From contig NZ_SJDM01000007.1 of assembly GCF_004761865.1 (NCBI RefSeq), positions 62,001 to 126,000 of the forward strand: a stretch of 64,000 bases of DNA, in the 5' to 3' direction. Source of the DNA: Crenalkalicoccus roseus. GTDB taxonomy: Bacteria > Pseudomonadota > Alphaproteobacteria > Acetobacterales > Acetobacteraceae. Below are positions 40,301 to 49,284 of this stretch, piece after piece. The stretch's first letter is position 1. Each line of letters opens with the position of its first letter. The translations under genes and the position numbers were made by a program. The notes under the pieces are model-generated. The model was given only the letters and a program-made list of their open reading frames with translations. It had not been told where the DNA came from and did no database searches.

Positions 40301-41118
40301 ACGCGCCCGCGCCGGAGCGCGCCCTGGCCGCCGCGGCGCCGCGCCTCTCCGCCCTGGTAGTGGCGCGCGACGAGGAGGCGCGGCTGCCCGACTGCCTCGC
40401 CTCCCTCGCCTTCGCCGACGAGGTGGTGGTGGTGCTCGACCGCACCACCGACCGCAGCGCCGAGATCGCCCGCCGGCACGGCGCCCGGGTGCTGGAGGGC
40501 GCCTGGGAGCGGGAGGGGGCGCGGCGCAATGCCGGCATCGCCGCCTGCAGCGGCGACTGGATCCTGGAGGTGGACGCCGACGAGCGCGTCACCCCCGCGC
40601 TCGCCGCCGAGATCCGGGAGGTGATCGCCACCTCCCCCCACGCCCGGCACCTGGTGCCGGTGGAGAACTACATCGGCGGGCGGCTGGTGCGGAACGGCTG
40701 GGCCGGCAGCTTCGGCACCACCGCCGTGCCCCGCCTGTTCCGCCGCGGCGCCAAGCGCTGGCGGGAGCAGCGCGTGCATCCGGGCCTCGACTGGACCGGC
40801 AGCGAGGGGCCGCGCCTCAGCCGCGGCGCGCTGGTGCACCTCGTGGACCGCGACATCTCCGACATGCTGCGCCGCCTCGACCGCTACTCCTCGGCGAGGG
40901 CGGCGGATCTCCTGGAGGCCGGGGACATCGGCACCCTGCCGGGCAGCCTGCGGCGCTGCCTCTCCCGCGCCTTCAAATCCTACGTCTCCCGCCGCGGCTA
41001 CCGGGAGGGGGGCTGGGGCGTGCTGCTCGCCTTCTGCGCCGGCGCCTTCCCCCTGCTCGCCCACCTCAAGGCCCGGCTGGAGCCGGAGCGGCACCGTCCC
41101 GGAGGAGAGGGCGCATGA
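40297..41118 (+). CDS. Glycosyltransferase family 2 (LPS core-type)
   Basis: 273 residues of GT2, of the WaaE/KdtX-like branch that adds glucose to LPS core. The nucleotide-binding start is LSALVVARDEEARLPDCLAS near 18, and the metal-binding acidic motif is WILEVDADERVTPAL near 90; FRRGAKRWREQRVHP follows. The C-terminal region ends with a hydrophobic segment (VLLAFCAGAFPLLAHLKARL) likely lying on the membrane. Overlaps at both ends place it in one operon with GT9, GT4 and the amidotransferase. Confidence 0.88.
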   Translation: MNAPAPERALAAAAPRLSALVVARDEEARLPDCLASLAFADEVVVVLDRTTDRSAEIARRHGARVLEGAWEREGARRNAGIAACSGDWILEVDADERVTPALAAEIREVIATSPHARHLVPVENYIGGRLVRNGWAGSFGTTAVPRLFRRGAKRWREQRVHPGLDWTGSEGPRLSRGALVHLVDRDISDMLRRLDRYSSARAADLLEAGDIGTLPGSLRRCLSRAFKSYVSRRGYREGGWGVLLAFCAGAFPLLAHLKARLEPERHRPGGEGA

Positions 41119-42185
41119 TCCACGGCGCGGCGGAGCCCCGCCTCAGGGTGGCGCAGGTGATGGCCGGCGCCCCCTTCGGCGGTGCCGAGGCCTTCTTCGA
41201 GCGGCTGGTCGCCTCCCTCGCCGCGGCGGGGGAGGAGGTGCTGGCGGTGATCCGCGACGATCCCGGCCGCCTCGCCCGGTTGCGCGCGGCCGGGCTGGAG
41301 CCGGTGCGGCTGCGCTTCGGCGGGCATCTCGACCTGCGCACCCGCCCCCGCCTCGCCGCGGCGCTTGCCGCCTTCCGGCCGCGGGTGGTGGTCTCCTGGA
41401 TGAACCGGGCCAGCGCCCAGGCCGGCCAGGTGAGGCGGCGGGGCGCGCCCTGGACGCTGGTCGGCCGGCTCGGCGGCTATTACGAGCTGAAGCACTACCG
41501 CCATTGCGACCACCTGGTCGGCAACACGCGCGAGCTGCGGGCATGGCTGGTCTCCCAGGGCTGGCCGGAGGCGCGGGCGCATCACCTGCCGAATTTCGTC
41601 CACGACCTCGCCGGCCTCGCCCCGGCGGCGCTGCCGGCCCCGGCCGGGGCGCCGCGGCTGCTCGCGCTCGGCCGGCTGCACCCGAACAAGGGCTTCGACC
41701 TGCTGCTGCGCGCGATGCCGCTGCTGCCCGGCGCGCATCTCTTCCTCGCCGGAGAGGGCGGGGAGCGGGCGGCGCTCGAGCGCCTCGCGCGCGAACTCGG
41801 CGTGGCGGATCGGGTCGCCTTCCTCGGCTGGCGGCAGGATCCGGGCGCGCTGCTCGCCGCCTGCGACGTCTTCGTCTGCCCCTCCCGCCATGAGCCGCTC
41901 GGCAATGTGGTGCTGGAGGCCTGGTCGGCGGCGCGCCCCGTGGTGGCGGCGGCGGCGCAGGGCCCGACCGAGCTGATCCGCGACGGCGAGACCGGCCTTC
42001 TCGTGCCGCGCGAGGCGCCGGAGGCGCTGGCCGCCGCCATCGCCGGCCTGCTCGCCGACCCCGCCCGCGCCGCCGCGCTGGCCGCCGCCGGGCGGGCCGA
42101 GTTCCTGCGCGCCCATGCCGAGGGCCCGGTGCTCGCCCGCTGGCGCGCATTCCTGCGCGCCGTCGCGCCGGAGGGGGCGGGCTGA
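41115..42185 (+). CDS. Glycosyltransferase family 4
   Basis: 356 residues, GT-B fold retaining glycosyltransferase. The N-terminal half has VAQVMAGAPFGGAEAFFERL and the C-terminal half the donor site: LALGRLHPNKGFDLLLRAMP near residue 188, then the E-x7-E motif in CPSRHEPLGNVVLEAWSAAR near 265 and GPTELIRDGETGLLVPREA. It acts in the cytoplasm on a lipid-linked or LPS acceptor. The stop shares one base with the start of the next gene (TGATG). Confidence 0.9.
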   Translation: MIHGAAEPRLRVAQVMAGAPFGGAEAFFERLVASLAAAGEEVLAVIRDDPGRLARLRAAGLEPVRLRFGGHLDLRTRPRLAAALAAFRPRVVVSWMNRASAQAGQVRRRGAPWTLVGRLGGYYELKHYRHCDHLVGNTRELRAWLVSQGWPEARAHHLPNFVHDLAGLAPAALPAPAGAPRLLALGRLHPNKGFDLLLRAMPLLPGAHLFLAGEGGERAALERLARELGVADRVAFLGWRQDPGALLAACDVFVCPSRHEPLGNVVLEAWSAARPVVAAAAQGPTELIRDGETGLLVPREAPEALAAAIAGLLADPARAAALAAAGRAEFLRAHAEGPVLARWRAFLRAVAPEGAG

Positions 42186-43945
42186 TGTGCGGCCTCGCCG
42201 GCCTCGCGCTGCGGCAGGGGGAGACCCCCTCCGTCGCCGTGCTGGACGCGCTGGCGCGGGCGCTCGCGCATCGCGGCCCCGACGGCGGCGGGCACCACGT
42301 CTCGGGCAGCGTGGCGCTGGCCCACACGCGCCTCGCCATCATCGATCTCGTCACCGGCGACCAGCCGCTCTTCGCCGGACCCGCGGCGCTGGTCGCCAAC
42401 GGCGAGATCTACAACTACGTCGAGCTGCGCGAGGCGAACCGGCTCGCCTGCGCCACCGGCAGCGACTGCGAGCCGCCGCTGCACCTCTGGCGCCGCGACG
42501 GCCTGGCCTTCGCCGACAGCCTGCGCGGCATGTATGCCCTGGCGCTGCACGATCGCGCGGCGCGGCAGGTGGTGCTGGCGCGCGACCCGTTCGGCATCAA
42601 GCCCCTCTACATGGCGGAGGTGCCGGGCGGCATCGCCTTCGCCTCCGAGCCGCAGGCGCTGCTCGCCGCCGGGCTGGTCCGCCCCCGCGTCCGGCCCGAG
42701 GCGCGGGCGGAGCTGCTGCAGGTGCAGTTCACCACCGGCGCCGAGACCATCTTCGAGGGGATCTGCCGCGTCCTGCCGGGGGAGACGGTGGCGATCGCCG
42801 ACGGCGCGGTGGTGGAGCGCCGCCGCCGTCCCGCCCTGCCCGAGGGCGGGCCGGAGGAGATCGGCGAGGAGGCGGCGCTCGCCCGCCTCGACGCCGCGCT
42901 GGAGGAGAGCGTGGCGCTGCACCAGAGGAGCGACGTGCCCTACGGCCTGTTCCTCTCGGGCGGCGTGGACAGCGCCGCGGTGCTGGCGATGATGGCGCGG
43001 CTGAACGAGCGCCCGGTGCTCGCCTTCACCGCCGGCTTCGACATCCCGGGCGTCGCCGACGAGCGGCCGGCGGCGGCGGAGGCGGCGCGCGCCGCGGGGG
43101 CGCGGCACGTGACGGTGGCGGTGGACGAGGCGATGGTCTGGCGCCACCTGCCCGAGATCGTCGCCCGCATGGACGACCCGGCGGCGGACTACGCCATCAT
43201 CCCCACCTGGTTCCTCGGCCGCGCCGCGCGGGCGCACGGGGTGAAGGTGGTGCTCTCGGGCGAGGGCGGCGACGAGATCTTCGGCGGCTACGGCCGCTAC
43301 CGCGCCGCGATGCGGCCCTGGTGGCTCGGCGGCAAGGCGCCGCGCGCCCATGGCAGCTTCGACCGGCTCGACGTGCTGCGCGCGCCGCTCGCCGCCTGGC
43401 GCGACGGCATCGCCGCCGCCGAGGCCGCCGCCGCCACGCCCGGCCGCACGCGGCTGATGGCGGCGCAGGCGCTCGACGTGGCGGACTGGCTGCCCAACGA
43501 CCTGCTGGCCAAGCTCGACCGCTGCCTGATGGCGCATGGCGTCGAGGGGCGGACACCGCTGCTCGACCCCGGCGTGGCCGCCGCCGCCTTCCGCCTGCCG
43601 GACGCGCTGAAGGTGCGCGGCCACGCCGGCAAGTGGCTGCTGCGGCAGTGGGTGGCGCGGCACCTGCCGGCGGTGGAGCCGCACCGTCCCAAGCAGGGCT
43701 TCACCGTGCCGGTCGGCGCCTGGATCGCGGGGGTGGGTGCCCGGCTCGGCCCGCTGGTCGCCGCCCAGCCCGGCGTGGCGGAGATCGCGAAGCCTGACCG
43801 CGTGGCGGCGCTGTTCCGCCACGCGGCGGAGAAGCGCGCCGGCTTCGCCGCCTGGCACCTGCTGTTCTACGCCCTCTGGCACCGCCGCCACGTCGAGGGG
43901 CGGCGGGAGGAGGGCGACGTGTTCGCGGTGCTGGCGGCGCGCTGA
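42185..43945 (+). CDS. Asparagine synthase-family glutamine amidotransferase (AsnB type)
   Basis: 586 residues with the two AsnB domains. The N-terminal glutaminase has the processed Cys2 nucleophile (MCGLAGLAL), ALAHRGPDGGGHHVSG and LVANGEIYNYVELREA. The synthetase domain carries the PPi loop YGLFLSGGVDSAAVLAMMA near residue 255, VVLSGEGGDEIFGGYGRYR near 355 and MAHGVEGRTPLLDP near 455. It transfers glutamine nitrogen to a carboxylate activated as AMP ester. Because it ends a run of three overlapping glycosyltransferase genes, it may amidate a uronic acid of the glycan, as AsnB-like genes in O-antigen clusters do, rather than make asparagine. Confidence 0.87.
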   Translation: MCGLAGLALRQGETPSVAVLDALARALAHRGPDGGGHHVSGSVALAHTRLAIIDLVTGDQPLFAGPAALVANGEIYNYVELREANRLACATGSDCEPPLHLWRRDGLAFADSLRGMYALALHDRAARQVVLARDPFGIKPLYMAEVPGGIAFASEPQALLAAGLVRPRVRPEARAELLQVQFTTGAETIFEGICRVLPGETVAIADGAVVERRRRPALPEGGPEEIGEEAALARLDAALEESVALHQRSDVPYGLFLSGGVDSAAVLAMMARLNERPVLAFTAGFDIPGVADERPAAAEAARAAGARHVTVAVDEAMVWRHLPEIVARMDDPAADYAIIPTWFLGRAARAHGVKVVLSGEGGDEIFGGYGRYRAAMRPWWLGGKAPRAHGSFDRLDVLRAPLAAWRDGIAAAEAAAATPGRTRLMAAQALDVADWLPNDLLAKLDRCLMAHGVEGRTPLLDPGVAAAAFRLPDALKVRGHAGKWLLRQWVARHLPAVEPHRPKQGFTVPVGAWIAGVGARLGPLVAAQPGVAEIAKPDRVAALFRHAAEKRAGFAAWHLLFYALWHRRHVEGRREEGDVFAVLAAR

Positions 43946-44017
43946 GCGGCGCCGTGCGCCGGATGACGGCCGGCGGACCGCCACGCTATAGGGGCGCGCC
44001 GGAGGAGGAGGCCCGCC

Positions 44018-45349
44018 ATGACCCGCTTCGACCTGGTGCTGCGCGGCGGCGCCTGCGTGCTGCCCTGGGGGATCGAGGAGGCCGATGTCGGCGTGCGCGA
44101 GGGGCGCATCGCCGCGCTCGGCGACCTGCGCGCGGCCGAGGCGGCCGAGACGCTGGACTGCCGTGGCCTGCACGTCCTGCCCGGGCTGATCGACGCGCAT
44201 GTGCACCTGCGCGACCCGGGCGACGCCGCGGTGGAGACGCTGGAGACGGGCACGCGCGCGGCGGTGCTGGGCGGCCTCGCCGCCGTGTTCGACATGCCGA
44301 ACACCACCCCTGCCATCACCGACCGCACGCGGCTGGACTGGAAGCGCGACCACCTGAGGGGCCGCGCCTGGTGCGATGTCGGCCTCTACGTCGGCGCCAC
44401 GAAGGGGAACATCGCCGCGCTCGGGGAGCTGGAGCTGCAGCCGAATGTCTGCGCCATCAAGGTGTTCGCCGGCAGCTCCACCGGCGACCTGCTGGTGGAG
44501 GACGACGCCAGCCTGGAGGCGGTGATGCGCTCCGGCCGCCGTCGCGTCTGCTACCACTCCGAGGACGAGTACCGGCTGCAGGCGCGCCGGGCGCTGTTCT
44601 CTCCCGGCATGCCGCACCGCAGCCACATGGAGTGGCGCGACGTGGAGACGGCGCTGCTCGGCACGCGGCGGCTGATGGCGCTGGCGCGCCGCACCGGCCG
44701 CCCCGCCCACATCCTGCACGTCTCCACGGCGGAGGAGCTCGACTACCTCAAGGGCTTCCGCGACCTCGCCACGGTGGAGGTGCTGCTGAACCACCTCACC
44801 CAGACGGACGAGGCCTATGAGCGCCTCGGCGGCTACGCGGTGATGAACCCGCCGATCCGCGACAGGCGCCACCTGGAGGCGGCCTGGGCGGCGGTGCGCG
44901 ACGGCACGGTGGACGTGGTGGGCAGCGACCACGCGCCGCATCCCCGCGCCGCCAAGGAGCGGCCCTGGCCGGAGACGGCGGCGGGGCTGACCGGGGTGCA
45001 GACCATCGTGCCGCTGATGCTCGACCATGTCAGCGCCGGGCGCCTCTCCCTGCCGCGGCTCGCCGACCTGATGTGCGCCGGCCCGGCGCGGGTCTATGGC
45101 GTGGCGGGCAAGGGCCGGCTCGCCGCCGGCTACGACGCCGACTTCACCATCGTGGACATGAAGCGGCGGCGCGTGATCGAGGAGGGATGGATCGTCTCCC
45201 CCTGCGGCTGGACGCCCTTCGCCGGCCATCGCTGCACCGGCTGGCCGGCGATGACGGTGGTGCGCGGCCAGGTGGTGATGCGCGAGGACGAGGTGATCGG
45301 CCCGCCCCGCGGCGTGCCGGTGCGCTTCCTCGAGGCGCGGGGGGCGTAG
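44018..45349 (+). CDS. Dihydroorotase-family amidohydrolase
   Basis: 443 residues of the class I dihydroorotase/hydantoinase family. The first metal motif is VLPGLIDAHVHLRDPGDA near residue 55, the carboxylatable lysine is in CAIKVFAGSSTGDLLVEDD near 148, later histidines appear in VCYHSEDEYR and HILHVSTAEELDYL, and DVVGSDHAPHPRAAKE near 305 gives the catalytic aspartate. Features such as DMPNTTPAITD fit dihydroorotase (pyrC) better than dihydropyrimidinase. No other pyrimidine gene is adjacent, so the exact ring it hydrolyses is inferred. The start ATG at 44018 has GGAGGAGGAGG upstream. Confidence 0.87.
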   Translation: MTRFDLVLRGGACVLPWGIEEADVGVREGRIAALGDLRAAEAAETLDCRGLHVLPGLIDAHVHLRDPGDAAVETLETGTRAAVLGGLAAVFDMPNTTPAITDRTRLDWKRDHLRGRAWCDVGLYVGATKGNIAALGELELQPNVCAIKVFAGSSTGDLLVEDDASLEAVMRSGRRRVCYHSEDEYRLQARRALFSPGMPHRSHMEWRDVETALLGTRRLMALARRTGRPAHILHVSTAEELDYLKGFRDLATVEVLLNHLTQTDEAYERLGGYAVMNPPIRDRRHLEAAWAAVRDGTVDVVGSDHAPHPRAAKERPWPETAAGLTGVQTIVPLMLDHVSAGRLSLPRLADLMCAGPARVYGVAGKGRLAAGYDADFTIVDMKRRRVIEEGWIVSPCGWTPFAGHRCTGWPAMTVVRGQVVMREDEVIGPPRGVPVRFLEARGA

Positions 45350-45361
45350 CCGGGCGGCGGG

Positions 45362-45733
45362 TCAGAACAGGCCCGGCCAGCGCCGGGTGCGGTGCGCCTC
45401 CTGCGCCGGCGTCAGCCGCGCCGGCCCATCCGCGACGCCTGGCACGTAGGGCAGGGCGAGCGGCGGCTGCGTCCAGCAATCCACCCGTCCCAGGCTGCGG
45501 GTGCAGTAGGGTGGCGGTGCCGGCGGCGGCTCCCGCGGCGCGCAGTAGGACAGGCCGCGGTCGAGCCGCACCGCCGAGCAGTCCCGCCCGCTGGCCAGCG
45601 ACACCACCGCGTCCACCGGCGTCCGCCCGATCACCGCGACCGAGCCGGCGGTGACGGCGGCGGCGGCGCCGAGGCCGGTGGCGTCGCAGCCGGCGAGCGG
45701 GAGCAGCAGCAGGAGAAGGGCAGGGGAGCGCAC
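45362..45733 (-). CDS. Putative small lipoprotein
   Basis: 123 residues from GTG at 45731-45733. A lipoprotein signal is evident: MRSPALLLLLLPLAGC with the lipobox cysteine at residue 16. The mature part contains AVTAGSVAVIGRTPVDAVVS, a proline-rich stretch and two further cysteine pairs (RDCSAVRLDRGLSYC, PYCTRSLGRVDC) that could form disulfides in the periplasm. Not recognised as a named family. It is convergent with the dihydroorotase-family gene, 12 bases apart. Confidence 0.68.
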   Translation of the reverse strand: MRSPALLLLLLPLAGCDATGLGAAAAVTAGSVAVIGRTPVDAVVSLASGRDCSAVRLDRGLSYCAPREPPPAPPPYCTRSLGRVDCWTQPPLALPYVPGVADGPARLTPAQEAHRTRRWPGLF

Positions 45734-45809
45734 CGCGCCAGCCTGGCCCGGCCGGGCTTAACGCAAGGCGAAGGCGCCGCTATGGTCCGCCGCCTTTTGC
45801 GGGGGAATC

Positions 45810-46460
45810 GTGTCGGACATCTTCAACGAGGTCGAGCAGGATCTCCGCGCCGAGCGCATGAAGCGGCTGCTCGCCCGCTATGGCGGGCTGCTGGCCGGCG
45901 CGGCGCTGCTGGTGGTCGGCGCGGTCGCGGGGGTGCAAGGCTGGCGCTGGTGGCAGGACAGGCAGGCGGCGCAGGCTGCCATCGCCTATGTGGAGGCCAG
46001 CCGGCAGGCCGCCGCCCCGGAGGCGGACGGGCGTGCCGCCGCCGAGCGTTTCGCCGCCGTGGCGGCGAATGCCCCGGCCGGCTACCGCACCCTCGCCCGG
46101 CTGCGCGCCGCGGCGCTGCTGGCCGAGGCCGGAGACCGGCAGCAGGCCCTGGCGCTGTGGGACGCGGTGGCCGGGGACGGCGCCGCCGATCCGCTCTATC
46201 GCGATCTCGCCTCGCTGATGTGGGGGCTGCATGCGCTGGACAGCGAGGATCCGCAGGTGATCGAGGCCCGGCTCGGGCCGCTTGCCGTGCCCGGCAATCC
46301 CTGGCGCGCCTCGGCCGAGGAGGTCCGGGCGCTCGCCATGCTGCGCCGCGGCGAGACGGAGGCGGCCCGGCGCAGCCTTGCCGCCCTGGCCGCCGACGAG
46401 GCGGCGCCGCAGGGGGTGCGCGACCGCGCCGGGCGGCTGCTCGCGGGGCTCGGCGGCTGA
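45810..46460 (+). CDS. YfgM-like tetratricopeptide membrane protein
   Basis: 216 residues from GTG at 45810 with GGGGGAATC upstream. A short cytoplasmic start (SDIFNEVEQDLRAERMKRLL) and one membrane helix (GGLLAGAALLVVGAVAGVQG) are followed by a helical periplasmic domain of TPR type (RTLARLRAAALLAEAGDRQQ onward), matching the YfgM/TPR_21 family. In gammaproteobacteria YfgM associates with the SecYEG translocon and periplasmic chaperones. It is directly followed by bamB and der, the classic order, so its assignment is supported by context. Confidence 0.87.
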   Translation: MSDIFNEVEQDLRAERMKRLLARYGGLLAGAALLVVGAVAGVQGWRWWQDRQAAQAAIAYVEASRQAAAPEADGRAAAERFAAVAANAPAGYRTLARLRAAALLAEAGDRQQALALWDAVAGDGAADPLYRDLASLMWGLHALDSEDPQVIEARLGPLAVPGNPWRASAEEVRALAMLRRGETEAARRSLAALAADEAAPQGVRDRAGRLLAGLGG

Positions 46461-47815
46461 TGGCGGGGGAGGGCGCGCGCGGCCTCGCCCGACGGGGCGT
46501 GCTGCTCGCCGGGGCCGGCCTGCTCGGCGGCTGCCAGGCGATCGATTCCATCTTCGGAGAGCGCAAGCGGCCCCTGCCCGGGGAGCGCCTGCCGGTGCTC
46601 GCCACCGAGCGGCCGCTCGAGGTGGATGGGGGCGGGGCGCCGCTCGCCCTGCCGCCGCCCGAGGCGGTGGCGGAATGGCCGCAGGCGGGGGGCGTGATCG
46701 GCCACGATCCCGGCCACCCGGCGCTCGGCGCGCCGCTCTCCCTCGCCTGGAGCGTGCCGGTCGGCATCGGCTCCGCCTACCGGCGCCGGCTGGTGGCGCC
46801 GCCCATCGTCGCTGGCGGCGCGGCCTACGCGATGGACGCCTACGGGCGGGTGACGGCGGTGGAGGCGGCGCGCGGGCGGCGGCTCTGGGAGCTCGACACC
46901 CGGCCGCGGCGCGGGCGCGACGGCGCGCTCGGCGGCGGCTGCGCCTTCGCGGACGGCACCCTCTACGTCGTCACCGGCCTGGCCGAGGCGATGGCGGTGG
47001 ATCCGGCCGGCGGCGCCGTGCGCTGGCGCGTGAGCCTGCCCGCGCCGGCGCGCGGCGCGCCCACCGTGGCGGATGGGCGCCTCCTGGTGCCGACGGTGGA
47101 GAACCAGCTCCTCGCCCTTTCGGCCGCGGATGGGGAGCGCCTCTGGACCTACCGCGCCCAGCCGGTGACCACTCTGGTCCTCGGCCTTCCCGCCCCGGCG
47201 GTGGAGGGGGAGGTGGTGGTGGCCGGCTTCGCCTCCGGCGAGCTCGCGGCGATCCGCGCCACGGACGGGCGGCTGCTGTGGAGCGAGACCCTCTCCTCGG
47301 CCCGCGGCGGAGGGTTCTCCGACATCGCCGCCATCACCGCCATGCCGGTGATCAGCCGGGGCCGGGTCTATGGCGCAGGGCTCGGCGGCCTCGCCATCGC
47401 CCTCGATCTCCGCTCCGGCCGCCAGATCTGGGAGCGGGAGGTGGCGGTGGGCGAAACCCCCTGGGTGGCGGGGGAGGCGCTGTTCCTGGTCACCACCGGC
47501 GGCGACCTGGTCTGCTTCGGCGCCGATGACGGGCGGGTGCGTTGGATCCGCCCGCTCGGCCGCTACCGCGACGCGGCGCGGCGGCGCAACCCGATCACCT
47601 GGGGCCCGCCGGTGCTGGCGGGAGGGCGGCTGCTGATCGCCGGCAGCCACGGCCAGATGGCGGAGGTGAACCCGCTGGACGGGACGCCGATCGGGCAGAC
47701 GCGCCTGCCCGGCGGGGTGACGCTGGCGCCGGCCCTGGCGGGCGGGGTGCTCTACCTGCTCACCGACGACGCGCGGCTGGTGGCGCTCGCGGGGCCGGCG
47801 GCGCCGACGGCCTGA
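46460..47815 (+). CDS. bamB: Outer membrane assembly lipoprotein BamB (PQQ-repeat beta-propeller)
   Basis: 451 residues. The signal region ARRGVLLAGAGLLGGC gives a lipobox cysteine near residue 25, with two arginines before the hydrophobic core. The mature protein is made of PQQ-like beta-propeller repeats with AxxxxGxxxW blades: AYAMDAYGRVTAVEAARGRR, LYVVTGLAEAMAVDPAGGAV, NQLLALSAADGERLWTYRAQ and GLAIALDLRSGRQIWEREVA. BamB scaffolds the BAM complex that inserts beta-barrel proteins. The start ATG at 46460 shares a base with the preceding stop. The YfgM-BamB-Der order is widely conserved. Confidence 0.92.
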   Translation: MAGEGARGLARRGVLLAGAGLLGGCQAIDSIFGERKRPLPGERLPVLATERPLEVDGGGAPLALPPPEAVAEWPQAGGVIGHDPGHPALGAPLSLAWSVPVGIGSAYRRRLVAPPIVAGGAAYAMDAYGRVTAVEAARGRRLWELDTRPRRGRDGALGGGCAFADGTLYVVTGLAEAMAVDPAGGAVRWRVSLPAPARGAPTVADGRLLVPTVENQLLALSAADGERLWTYRAQPVTTLVLGLPAPAVEGEVVVAGFASGELAAIRATDGRLLWSETLSSARGGGFSDIAAITAMPVISRGRVYGAGLGGLAIALDLRSGRQIWEREVAVGETPWVAGEALFLVTTGGDLVCFGADDGRVRWIRPLGRYRDAARRRNPITWGPPVLAGGRLLIAGSHGQMAEVNPLDGTPIGQTRLPGGVTLAPALAGGVLYLLTDDARLVALAGPAAPTA

Positions 47816-47885
47816 GGGCGGCAGGGCGCGCGGAGGAAGCGGGCGGGATTGACGCCCCTCTCCCCCGGGCGGCATCTGCCCCGGG

Positions 47886-49235
47886 ATGATCCCGACCGTC
47901 GTCATCCTCGGCCGCCCCAATGTCGGCAAGTCCACCCTGTTCAACCGGCTGGCCGGCCGCCGGCTGGCGATCGTGGACGATACGCCGGGCGTCACCCGCG
48001 ACCGCAAGGAGGCGGAGGCGCTGGTCGGCGGCCGCGCCGTGCGCCTGGTGGACACGGCCGGGCTCGAGGAGGCGCCGCCCGACACCATCCCCGGCCGCAT
48101 GCGCGCGAGCAGCGAGGCGGCGCTGCGCGGGGCCGACCTCGCCCTGTTCGTGGTGGATGCGCGCGGCGGCCTCACCCCGGCCGACCGCGCCTTCGCCGCC
48201 TGGCTGCGCCGCCAGGCCGTGCCCGTGCTGCTGGTGGCGAACAAGGCCGAGGGGCGGCTCGGCGCCGCCGCGGCGATGGAGGCCTACGAGCTCGGCCTCG
48301 GCGAGCCGATCCCGGTCTCGGCCGAGCACGGCGAGGGCATCGGCGCGCTGCACGAGGCGGTGCGGGAGCACCTGCCGGAGGCGGAGGAGCCGACGGCGGA
48401 AGAGGAGGGGGAGGAGCGCCCGCTGCGGCTGGCCATCGTCGGCCGCCCCAACGCCGGCAAGTCCACCCTGCTGAACGCCCTGCTCGGCGAGGAGCGGATG
48501 ATCACCGGCCCCGAGCCCGGCCTGACCCGCGACGCCGTGGCGGTGGAGTGGACGGATGCCACCGGCGGGCGGGTGCGGCTGGTGGACACCGCCGGGCTGC
48601 GCCGGCGCGCGCGCATCGCGCAGAGGCTGGAGCAGCTCTCCGTCGCCTCCACCATTGCGGCGCTGAAGGAGGCGGAGGTGGTGGTGCTGGTGGTGGACGC
48701 GCTGCTCGGCATGGACGAGCAGGACCTCCGCATCGCCCGCCTGGCCGAGCGCGAGGGCCGCGCCGTGGTGATCGCGCTGAACAAGTGGGACGCGGTGGAG
48801 GACCGCGCCGCGGCGCGGCGGCGGGTGGAGGACGTGCTCGCGGCGAGCCTCGCCCAGCTCCGCGGCGTGCCGGTGGTGCCGCTCTCCGCAGAGACCGGGC
48901 GGGGGGTGGAGAAGCTGATGCCGGCGGTGCGCGAGGCCTACGCGCTGTGGAACCGCCGCGTTCCGACCGGCGAGCTGAACCGCTGGTTCGAGGCGGCGCT
49001 CGCGCGCCACCCCCCGCCGCTGGTCGAGGGGCGGCGCATCAGGCTGCGCTACGTCACCATGCCGAAGGCGCGCCCGCCCACGCTCGCGGTGTTCGGCACC
49101 CGCGCCGAGCTGCTGCCGGAGGACTGGCGGCGCTACCTGGTCAACAGCTTCCGCGAGGCCTTCGCCATGCCGGGCGTGCCGATCCGGCTGAACCTGCGCG
49201 GGACGCGCAACCCCTTCGCCGAGCGCGAGGGGTAG
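47886..49235 (+). CDS. der: Ribosome biogenesis GTPase Der (EngA)
   Basis: 449 residues with two tandem GTPase domains and a KH-like tail, the defining layout. G1 of domain one is [20 protein letters not shown] near residue 7 with G3 [11 protein letters not shown] and G4 VANKAEG (the usual NKxD aspartate is glutamate here). Domain two has [20 protein letters not shown] near 184, [14 protein letters not shown] and ALNKWDAVE. The KH-like end includes [20 protein letters not shown] and [19 protein letters not shown]. Essential for 50S subunit maturation. The NKAE in place of NKAD in domain one is a common Der variant. Confidence 0.97.
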   Translation: MIPTVVILGRPNVGKSTLFNRLAGRRLAIVDDTPGVTRDRKEAEALVGGRAVRLVDTAGLEEAPPDTIPGRMRASSEAALRGADLALFVVDARGGLTPADRAFAAWLRRQAVPVLLVANKAEGRLGAAAAMEAYELGLGEPIPVSAEHGEGIGALHEAVREHLPEAEEPTAEEEGEERPLRLAIVGRPNAGKSTLLNALLGEERMITGPEPGLTRDAVAVEWTDATGGRVRLVDTAGLRRRARIAQRLEQLSVASTIAALKEAEVVVLVVDALLGMDEQDLRIARLAEREGRAVVIALNKWDAVEDRAAARRRVEDVLAASLAQLRGVPVVPLSAETGRGVEKLMPAVREAYALWNRRVPTGELNRWFEAALARHPPPLVEGRRIRLRYVTMPKARPPTLAVFGTRAELLPEDWRRYLVNSFREAFAMPGVPIRLNLRGTRNPFAEREG

Positions 49236-49284
49236 GGGCGCCCGTCGCGGCGGCGCCTTCCGGCCCCGCCCCGGAACGCCCCGC

